A DNA stretch of 12,891 nucleotides. Origin: an uncultured Bacteroides sp. (GTDB lineage: Bacteria > Bacteroidota > Bacteroidia > Bacteroidales > Bacteroidaceae). The stretch is from NCBI GenBank assembly GCA_934716785.1, contig CAKUYM010000098.1, positions 1 to 12,891 on the forward strand, written 5' to 3'. Shown here piece by piece: positions 7,534 to 12,316 of the stretch. Made by a program: the position numbers and the translations under genes. The notes beneath the pieces were generated by a model. The model had not been told where the DNA came from. It saw only the letters and a list, made by a program, of their open reading frames with translations, and did not search any database. The first letter of the stretch is position 1; the number at the start of each line of letters is the position of its first letter.

Positions 7534-9045
7534 TTAAATTCTCAACACACCCTTGTGTAGACCGAACTCTTTCCATTTGCTGATAGGACGATTGTCTGCC
7601 GTGTCGCTCTTGTTTTCTTCAAGATTCATCAGATAGTCCATGTAGGCGGCAATCATGGCTATGTTTTCGGCACGTTCGCTGGTGCGCATGATGCATTGTT
7701 GCAGGTACTCGCCGTTCTTGGCGATGAAGCCTGTGTCATAGTGCCCTTCCACAAAGTCGGGAGTATCCATGATGGCACGCAGATAACTGATGTTGTTCTT
7801 CACGCCGGTGAGCTTGTATTCGTGAAGCACGCGGCGCATCCGCTCGATGGCATAATTGCGGTTGGTGGCCCACACTATCAGTTTGCCTATCATCGGGTCG
7901 TAATAGATAGGAATTTCGTACCCTTCGTACACATAACTGTCGATGCGCACTCCGATGCCGTTCGGCTCTGTAATCTGTTTGATGATTCCCGGACTCGGCA
8001 TGAAGTTCATCTCCGTGTCCTCGGCGCAGATACGGCATTCGATGGCATGTCCGCGTTGTTGCACATCTTCCTGTTTCAGTTGGAGCACTTGCCCGTCGGC
8101 AACTTTGATTTGCTCTTTTACGAGGTCTACACCTATCACCTCTTCCGTGATGGGATGCTCTACTTGCAGGCGGGTATTCATTTCGAGGAAGTAGTAGTTG
8201 CGGTGCTTGTCGACAAGAAATTCGATGGTTCCCGCACCGATGTAGTTCACAGCCTTGGCGGCAGCCACAGCTTTCTCGCCCATGTCTTTCCGCAATTCGG
8301 GAGTAACGAAAACCGATGGCGTTTCTTCTACAATCTTCTGGTTGCGGCGTTGCACGGAACACTCGCGCTCGCAAAGATGGATCACATTGCCATGCTTGTC
8401 GCCCAAGATTTGGAACTCGATGTGATGAGGCTCTTCCACAAACTTCTCCAGATAAACCGTGTCATCACCGAAAGAAGAAAGCGACTCGCTTTTGGCAGTG
8501 GTGTAGGCTTCCTCCACTTCCGCTGCGCTATGGATAAGGCGCATACCTTTTCCACCGCCGCCCATAGACGCTTTCAGCATCACCGGATAACCGATTTTGT
8601 TGCAGAGTTCTACGGCCTCTTCCACGCTTTTCAGATTTTCTTGCGTGCCGGGCACGACAGGCACTCCGGCTTCAATCATCTTGATGCGGGCGGCAATCTT
8701 ATCGCCCATGGCTTCCATCGTTTCGGGATTCGGGCCGATAAAGATGATACCTTCCTCCTGGCAGCGTCTGGCAAAAGTCGCATTCTCGGACAGGAAGCCA
8801 TATCCCGGATGAATGGCATCGGCGCGGCATGCTTTCGCCACTTCGATGATTTTCTCTATATTCAGATAACTCTCTTTAGATGCTGCCGGTCCTACACAAT
8901 AAGCCTCGTCTGCATAGAGAACGTGCTTTGCAGTCCGGTCTGCCTCGGAGAATATAGCGATACTCGTTATCTCCATCTCCCGGCAGGAGCGCATTACCCT
9001 CACGGCTATTTCACCGCGATTGGCTACTAAGATTCTTTTTATCAT
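7534..9045 (-). CDS. accC: Biotin carboxylase subunit of the acyl-CoA carboxylase
   Basis: This ATP-grasp enzyme uses ATP and bicarbonate to carboxylate biotin on the carrier protein. It is 503 residues, about 50 more than E. coli AccC; the extra part is a C-terminal tail after YDTGFIAKN. Motifs in order: the N-terminal MIKRILVANRGEIAVR, AIHPGYGFLSEN (78-89), the ATP-binding glycine loop KASMGGGGKGMRL (158-170), ECSVQRRNQKIVEE (228-241), the active-site block FLEMNTRLQVEHPITE (286-301), and IECRICAED. All key catalytic residues are present. It is the first gene of the operon, preceded by a leader of about 250 bases and a canonical -7 element, so expression is probably controlled there. Similar genes are often labelled pyruvate carboxylase subunit A; the linked carboxyltransferase type makes an acyl-CoA carboxylase far more likely. 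Confidence 0.93.
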   Translation of the reverse strand: MIKRILVANRGEIAVRVMRSCREMEITSIAIFSEADRTAKHVLYADEAYCVGPAASKESYLNIEKIIEVAKACRADAIHPGYGFLSENATFARRCQEEGIIFIGPNPETMEAMGDKIAARIKMIEAGVPVVPGTQENLKSVEEAVELCNKIGYPVMLKASMGGGGKGMRLIHSAAEVEEAYTTAKSESLSSFGDDTVYLEKFVEEPHHIEFQILGDKHGNVIHLCERECSVQRRNQKIVEETPSVFVTPELRKDMGEKAVAAAKAVNYIGAGTIEFLVDKHRNYYFLEMNTRLQVEHPITEEVIGVDLVKEQIKVADGQVLQLKQEDVQQRGHAIECRICAEDTEMNFMPSPGIIKQITEPNGIGVRIDSYVYEGYEIPIYYDPMIGKLIVWATNRNYAIERMRRVLHEYKLTGVKNNISYLRAIMDTPDFVEGHYDTGFIAKNGEYLQQCIMRTSERAENIAMIAAYMDYLMNLEENKSDTADNRPISKWKEFGLHKGVLRI

Positions 9046-9300
9046 ACTTTTCTAAATTAAGTACATATCATATTGATGCCTTCTCATCTTGCGGATATAC
9101 TCCACCTGATGAAAACACAGTATTTTTCTGATTTGGGGCTTAACAAATGATGTTCTTTTTCCTATCCACGAGGTGGAAGAACGTTTTACACGAAGTGACA
9201 GGCTTTTTGACTGATTCCTGTCTCGTCAGCCTTCCTGATATAACATCAGTGGCTTTGATTTGGTTCATTGCCCGTTGGCTGCGGATCCCGAACCATTTTC
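9046..9300 (-). promoter_or_regulatory. Long structured 5' leader of the carboxylase operon
   Basis: If transcription starts just after the -7 element at 9306-9313, the operon mRNA carries about 250 untranslated bases. These contain several hairpins: CTGAT/ATCAG at 9235-9239 and 9245-9249, GACAGG/CCTGTC at 9197-9202 and 9217-9222, and a two-part stem GTTCTT/AAGAAC (9152-9157, 9177-9182) enclosing CCAC/GTGG (9166-9169, 9173-9176). A competing 7-bp pairing is possible between TCCACCT (9101-9107) and AGGTGGA (9171-9177). On the RNA strand the order AGCCACTG, small hairpin, AGGAAGGC, AGTCAAAAAGCCTGTC recalls the 3' half of cobalamin riboswitches, but the ligand-binding 5' half (GGTGnnAATCC, CCCGCnACTGT) is absent. 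No open frame was seen. Confidence 0.4.
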
Positions 9301-9305
9301 GGCGG

Positions 9306-9313
9306 CAAAGATA
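9306..9313 (-). promoter_or_regulatory. -7 promoter element for the carboxylase operon
   Basis: Read on the minus strand this is TATCTTTG, a full match to the Bacteroides TAnnTTTG -7 element. The -33 position is not a TTTG (it reads GACT), so the promoter may be weak or need an activator. It is the only good match between the biotin carboxylase start and the thioredoxin gene on this strand. Confidence 0.5.
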
Positions 9314-9334
9314 ATAAATATTGAATAGAAAGAG

Positions 9335-9367
9335 TCATTTTTGCACGAAAGTTTCATTTTTGTGCAA
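9335..9367. repeat. Paired TCATTTTTG repeats with TTGCAC/GTGCAA inverted arms
   Basis: TCATTTTTG occurs at 9335-9343 and again at 9354-9362, a 19-bp period. Within it TTGCAC (9341-9346) and GTGCAA (9362-9367) are inverted. The block lies just upstream of the carboxylase promoter, at about -30 to -60 on the minus strand, where an activator would bind. Function is inferred from position only. Confidence 0.3.
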
Positions 9368-9406
9368 TAACCGATTGCTTGATATTGTAAATAAAATGCG
9401 ATTAAT

Positions 9407-9486
9407 CCTTCATGGAGCCAACCAATCTTTCTTGGGGGCAACTAATTTTTCATGAAGCCAACCAATCTTTCATGTAGCCAACAGTT
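9407..9486. repeat. Four exact-length 20-bp tandem units
   Basis: Four contiguous 20-bp units (9407-9426, 9427-9446, 9447-9466, 9467-9486) follow YTTTCATGNAGCCAACCAAT. Units 1, 3 and 4 differ mainly at the base after CATG and at the ends; unit 2 is more divergent (CTTGGGGGCAACTAAT). The array lies about 90 bases before the thioredoxin-like gene and about 100 upstream of the carboxylase promoter. The rest of 9314-9577 is AT-rich and shows no gene or full promoter match toward the thioredoxin-like gene. Confidence 0.75.
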
Positions 9487-9577
9487 AAATCTGTGTGTAT
9501 TATTGTTTATTCATTAAACTTTCTTTCCTTTCGTGTTGTTGAAGTAGCAATTATTAATCAAAAAACAGTAGTCGGTT

Positions 9578-9901
9578 ATGAAAGAGAAGAAAATGGCCCG
9601 GGAGGAAAGGAATCGGGAGAAGTTAGCGAATGACGAATGGGTGATGGCGGAGTTCTATGCCACGTGGTGTCCTCATTGCCAACGTATGAAGCCTGTCGTA
9701 GAGGAATTCAGGAAACTGATGGAAGGAACGCTCGAAATGGTGGAAGTGGATATAGATCAGGAAGATGCCCTTGCCGATTTCTATTCTATCGAAGTGACGC
9801 CTACCTTTATACTGCTCAGAAAAGGGGAGCAGCTTTGGCGGCAATCCGGCGAACTTGCGTTGGAACGGCTGGAAAGAGCCGTGAAAGAGTTCAAACCTTG
9901 A
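9578..9901 (+). CDS. Small cytoplasmic thioredoxin-like protein (CPHC)
   Basis: This 107-residue single-domain protein has the thioredoxin fold: AEFYATWCPHCQRMKP with redox cysteines Cys31 and Cys34, a beta strand LEMVEVDID, and the cis-proline loop VTPTF (Pro75). The active site is WCPHC and not the WCGPC of classic thioredoxin; CPHC is best known from DsbA, but here there is no helical insertion and no signal peptide, so a cytoplasmic disulfide reductase or chaperone role is more likely. The first 20 residues are highly charged. ATG at 9593 (residue 6) is an alternative start. It stands alone on its strand, between the tandem array and the first sRNA gene; no convincing promoter was found. 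Family assignment is firm, the partner is unknown. Confidence 0.88.
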   Translation: MKEKKMAREERNREKLANDEWVMAEFYATWCPHCQRMKPVVEEFRKLMEGTLEMVEVDIDQEDALADFYSIEVTPTFILLRKGEQLWRQSGELALERLERAVKEFKP

Positions 9902-9942
9902 AAAAGTATTAACGAAAGGACAGTTATCCCTCAGAAAGTTTT

Positions 9943-10010
9943 AAATCGTGTTATAAAACATGCTTTTTTATTTGGATAATTTGCAGATAACCGAAAAGTT
10001 CGTATCTTTG
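9943..10010 (+). promoter_or_regulatory. Promoter of sRNA copy A
   Basis: TTTG at 9980-9983 and TATCTTTG at 10003-10010 are separated by exactly 19 bases, the Bacteroides consensus arrangement. AAATCGTGTTATA (9943-9955) lies 24 bases before the -33 element, the same distance as the related boxes in copies B and C. Copy A lacks the TGTTAAYG pair seen upstream of B and C at the same spacing; a single TATTAACG lies at 9907-9914, ten bases out of register. Confidence 0.75.
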
Positions 10011-10014
10011 CAAC

Positions 10015-10079
10015 GTGTTTTTCATAGTATTAGATTTAAGGTTAACAAAGGTTGGAGCAAGGCGTTGCTCCTTTTTTTA
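10015..10079 (+). ncRNA. Paralogous small RNA, copy A
   Basis: The RNA would start at GTGTTTTTCATAG, five bases after the -7 element, continue through the shared TATTAGATTTAAGGTTAAC and CAAAGG block, and end in a perfect terminator: GGAGCAA (10054-10060), loop GGCG, TTGCTCC (10065-10071), seven T. Predicted length is about 65 bases. There is no start codon with a meaningful frame inside it. Its 5' forty bases are nearly identical to copies B and C while the terminator stem is different but still paired, which is the mark of a selected RNA family. It ends 4 bases before the stop of the convergent pncB gene. It may be one of the FopS-type paralogous sRNAs reported in Bacteroides thetaiotaomicron, which I could not verify. 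Confidence 0.72.
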
Positions 10080-10082
10080 TGT

Positions 10083-11261
10083 CTATACTTTTAATTTGTC
10101 CAACCCTAATTCGTACAAACAAGCCTGTAGCTCTTCCGAACTGCCGGTGTGCTTACTTTCATCATCAGACAGCTTGATGCATTCCCGCCATTCCTGATTG
10201 ACGTTCATCTTGCATTGTGTCAGTTTCATGACGATGTTCGACGGTTCGAAGCCGGTATCATTGGTGAGATTTGTCCCGATACCGAAAGAGCAACGGATTT
10301 TGTTCTTGCAATATTCCTGAATCTCCAGTGCCTTTGTAAAATCCAGCGCATTGCTGAAAACAATCGTCTTGGTGGTCGCGTCAATTCCAAATTCTTTGTA
10401 GCGGGACACCAAGCTATCAATAAAATCAAATTCATTGCCTGAATCGCAACGCACACCATCGAACAGTTTTGCTTGCTTGCGGCTGATGTTGCTGAGAAAG
10501 ATGCCGGAAGTGTAAGTATCGGATAAGGCGATGCCCAGATCACCGTCATAAACATTCACCCAGTTTTCGAGCGCCATGTAATTGGCATGCTTATATCCGA
10601 ATTGCGCCCCATGAAACATGAACCACTCGTGCGGATGGGTACCCATCATCTTCATGCCATGCTTCATGGCGAAATAGCAGTTGGAAGTACCAGTGCAATA
10701 TAGTGCCGTATCTTTTAATCTTTTGATAACCGTTTCCTGCACATCGACAGAGAATCTCCGGCGCGTACCGAACTCCGAGAAGCGCAACTGATGCCGGTTG
10801 GACAGTTCCACTTTTTCCGACAGCTTGCCTAAGATTCTGTCCATATCGGCTACATTGCCGAGAAACTGGTTCTTGATTTCGGATACAATGGCAAGCAAAG
10901 GCACTTCATATAAGGTAGCTTTGTAGAGAAAATCGCAGACCTCGATATGAAGATGGTGGGCTTCATCCAGATGTACCGTGATTTTGTCCGGGTCAAAGCG
11001 GAAAGACGACAGCCATTCCCAATAAACCCTTGGAAGAAACCGGCAGTTGCGCGCCATATATTCCAGTTCTTCTTCTGTAAGTCTCAGCCGGCTTAATTTG
11101 TGGATTTCCGCTTTAAGTGTCTCCAGAAAATCTTCTGTATATTCAGTCTCATTTCTGTCATTGAAGGTGAATTTCCCCATCGCATAGGGAAATAACTTGA
11201 TATAAGCATACGATGTAGTAAACTTATAGAGGTCTGTATCCAGTAGTGTTCTAACAATCAT
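10083..11261 (-). CDS. pncB: Nicotinate phosphoribosyltransferase
   Basis: This enzyme joins nicotinate and PRPP, with ATP hydrolysis, to give nicotinate mononucleotide in the NAD salvage (Preiss-Handler) pathway in the cytoplasm. It is 392 residues, close to the 400 of E. coli PncB. The N-terminus (LLDTDLYKFTTSYAY) is typical. FGTRRRFS (164-171) lines the substrate site, and GTHPHEWFMFHGAQ (207-220) contains His211, which aligns with the phosphorylated histidine of bacterial PncB. SDTYTSGIFL (247-256), GVRCDSGNEFDF (269-280) and FSNALDF complete the barrel. It is a single-gene unit with an sRNA gene at each end. Upstream a palindrome TTTGTTGAACAAA lies next to a likely promoter. No nadD/nadE neighbour is in the window. 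Confidence 0.95.
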   Translation of the reverse strand: MIVRTLLDTDLYKFTTSYAYIKLFPYAMGKFTFNDRNETEYTEDFLETLKAEIHKLSRLRLTEEELEYMARNCRFLPRVYWEWLSSFRFDPDKITVHLDEAHHLHIEVCDFLYKATLYEVPLLAIVSEIKNQFLGNVADMDRILGKLSEKVELSNRHQLRFSEFGTRRRFSVDVQETVIKRLKDTALYCTGTSNCYFAMKHGMKMMGTHPHEWFMFHGAQFGYKHANYMALENWVNVYDGDLGIALSDTYTSGIFLSNISRKQAKLFDGVRCDSGNEFDFIDSLVSRYKEFGIDATTKTIVFSNALDFTKALEIQEYCKNKIRCSFGIGTNLTNDTGFEPSNIVMKLTQCKMNVNQEWRECIKLSDDESKHTGSSEELQACLYELGLDKLKV

Positions 11262-11290
11262 GCTATTCGTCCTTTATATTAAAAACGTGG

Positions 11291-11314
11291 TAAAGTTAGC
11301 ATTTGTTGAACAAA
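11291..11314 (-). promoter_or_regulatory. Probable pncB promoter with palindromic operator
   Basis: On the minus strand TAACTTTA (11298-11291) is one base off the -7 consensus and lies about 30 bases before the pncB ATG. Immediately upstream is a perfect 13-bp palindrome, TTTGTT-G-AACAAA (11302-11314), placed between the -33 and -7 positions, where a repressor would block transcription. NAD genes in other bacteria are often controlled by NiaR or NrtR, but I do not recognise this site as either. Confidence 0.35.
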
Positions 11315-11355
11315 AAACAGTTTGGTGCAGGAGAATATTTAAGAAAACTGCAAAA

Positions 11356-11469
11356 TGTTAACGTTTGGCTACTTATTTGTTAATGCACTTCGGATTCTAT
11401 TAAACCATGTTATAAGAAGCCCTGTTTTGCTTTGAAAATTTGGAGATATGTAGAAAGTTCGTACCTTTG
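11356..11469 (+). promoter_or_regulatory. Promoter and upstream boxes of sRNA copy B
   Basis: TTTG (11439-11442), 19 bases, TACCTTTG (11462-11469) form a full Bacteroides promoter. AAACCATGTTATA (11402-11414) lies 24 bases before the -33 element. Further up are TGTTAACG (11356-11363) and TGTTAATG (11378-11385), 22 bp apart. All distances are identical in copy C. Confidence 0.75.
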
Positions 11470-11473
11470 CAAT

Positions 11474-11541
11474 GTGTTTTTCATAGTATTAGATTTAAGG
11501 TTAACAAAAGATTGGCTGTCTGGGATAGATAGCCTTTTTTT
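11474..11541 (+). ncRNA. Paralogous small RNA, copy B
   Basis: From the predicted start the RNA reads GTGTTTTTCATAG and the same conserved block as copy A up to AACAAAAGATTGG. It ends in the hairpin GGCTGTC (11514-11520), loop TGGGATA, GATAGCC (11528-11534) with one G-U pair, then seven T. Length is about 68 bases. The bases after the terminator (ATGCCTATA) also match copy A (ATGTCTATA). The gene lies in the spacer upstream of pncB, pointing away from it, and no protein frame is present. Confidence 0.72.
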
Positions 11542-11632
11542 ATGCCTATAAATTTGTACTTCCGCATTGGGCGCAATAGAAAAGATTATGATGGCTCATC
11601 CTGATATCATGATTGTGAACGAATATGTTAAA

Positions 11633-11746
11633 TGTTAACGCGCGAAGTCTGAAATGTTAATGCTCTTCCGTTTCTATTAAACCGTGTTATATTATCGCCT
11701 GTTTTAGCTTGTAAATTTGCTATTTATCCGAAAGATAGTACCTTTG
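11633..11746 (+). promoter_or_regulatory. Promoter and upstream boxes of sRNA copy C
   Basis: TTTG (11716-11719), 19 bases, TACCTTTG (11739-11746). AAACCGTGTTATA (11679-11691) lies 24 bases before the -33 element. TGTTAACG (11633-11640) and TGTTAATG (11655-11662) are 22 bp apart, in the same register as copy B. The sequence between the boxes differs from copy B, so the boxes are selectively kept. Confidence 0.75.
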
Positions 11747-11750
11747 TACA

Positions 11751-11821
11751 GTGTTTTTTTCATAAGTATTAGATTTAAGGTTAACAAAGGATTGGTTGCT
11801 CGTGATGAGTAGCCATTTTTT
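11751..11821 (+). ncRNA. Paralogous small RNA, copy C
   Basis: The RNA begins GTGTTTTTTTCATAAG, with two extra T and one extra A compared with copies A and B, and continues with the shared TATTAGATTTAAGGTTAAC block. The terminator is TGGTTGCTC (11793-11801), loop GTGAT, GAGTAGCCA (11807-11815) with two G-U pairs, then TTTTTTGTTTTT. Length is about 70 bases. It is 48 bases beyond the stop of the convergent cupin gene and may also end near-by read-through. The extra bases at the 5' end suggest it is the most diverged of the three. Confidence 0.7.
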
Positions 11822-11868
11822 GTTTTTATACACCAATGATTACTTCTTGACGGAAGATAAGAAATTGA

Positions 11869-12195
11869 TTATTCCTTAATCATCGTCAGCAGCATCTTGA
11901 ATTTCTCTACTGCCGTAAGTGCATGGGGCGCATTGGCAGGAAATACGATACTTTCTCCCGCCTTTACCGTGAATAGTGTGCCGTTTACGGTAATATCCGC
12001 CGTTCCTTCCAATATTTGCACAAGTGCATCGAACGGGGCACGGTGCTCGCTGAGCCCCTCGCCTTGGTCGAAAGAGAACAAAGTGATGTTTCCTGCCGGA
12101 CTTTTAATCAACTGCTTACTGATAACTCCGCCTTCCGAATATTCAATAAGGGAAGCCAACCGGAGCACTGCTCCTTTGCTAAATAATTGTTCCAT
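11869..12195 (-). CDS. Small cupin-domain protein
   Basis: This 108-residue protein is a single cupin barrel (Cupin_2 type). The first cupin motif is seen as FDQGEGLSEHRAPFDALVQILEG (about 43-65), with His51 and the Gln/Glu after it as candidate metal ligands, and the second as AGESIVFPANAPHALTA (about 79-95), with His91. The first motif has SEHRAP where two histidines are usual (HxH), so one metal ligand may be missing and binding could be weak or absent. No DNA-binding domain is attached. Such proteins are often small-molecule binders or sensors of unknown substrate. It is a single gene, divergent from the lipoprotein gene at 12317 with a 121-base spacer that holds a strong inverted repeat. 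Confidence 0.85.
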   Translation of the reverse strand: MEQLFSKGAVLRLASLIEYSEGGVISKQLIKSPAGNITLFSFDQGEGLSEHRAPFDALVQILEGTADITVNGTLFTVKAGESIVFPANAPHALTAVEKFKMLLTMIKE

Positions 12196-12254
12196 ATCTG
12201 ATTTGATTTTTAAGTATGTAATTTAAGAACACTTATCCGGTATACATTGTTTGT

Positions 12255-12285
12255 CTATAACAAAAAACGATTTCTATTGTTATAG
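12255..12285. promoter_or_regulatory. 9-bp inverted repeat between the cupin and lipoprotein genes
   Basis: CTATAACAA (12255-12263) and TTGTTATAG (12277-12285) are perfect inverted copies separated by 13 bases, giving half-site centres 22 bp (two helical turns) apart. The element is central to the spacer of the divergent pair and could be an operator for a dimeric regulator of one or both. No full TAnnTTTG match was found for either gene in the spacer. Confidence 0.4.
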
Positions 12286-12316
12286 GTAGTATGAAAGATT
12301 GAAAAACAGAACAATT

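Noticed and set aside
7696..9030. Long open frame of 444 codons on the + strand opposite the biotin carboxylase
   Set aside because: The minus-strand protein has every catalytic motif of a biotin carboxylase; the opposite frame has no recognisable domain and is a by-product of codon bias.
5413..9045. Sodium-pumping methylmalonyl-CoA or oxaloacetate decarboxylase operon
   Set aside because: No membrane beta subunit or small gamma/delta subunit is present, and a biotin carboxylase, which a decarboxylase does not need, is the first gene.
9046..9300. Complete cobalamin, TPP or SAM riboswitch
   Set aside because: The conserved core of each (for cobalamin GGTGnnAATCC and CCCGCnACTGT; for TPP CTGAGA and the ACC..TGAACCTGAT block) is absent; only a partial cobalamin-like 3' segment remains, so it is reported as a leader only.
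9578..9901. Periplasmic DsbA or TlpA-type oxidoreductase because of the CPHC motif
   Set aside because: There is no signal peptide or membrane anchor, and the length fits a bare thioredoxin domain without the DsbA helical insertion.
9943..11821. The three similar segments as insertion-sequence ends or a mobile repeat
   Set aside because: They have no transposase, no terminal inverted repeats and no target duplication, and similarity follows promoter and RNA boundaries with compensated terminators.
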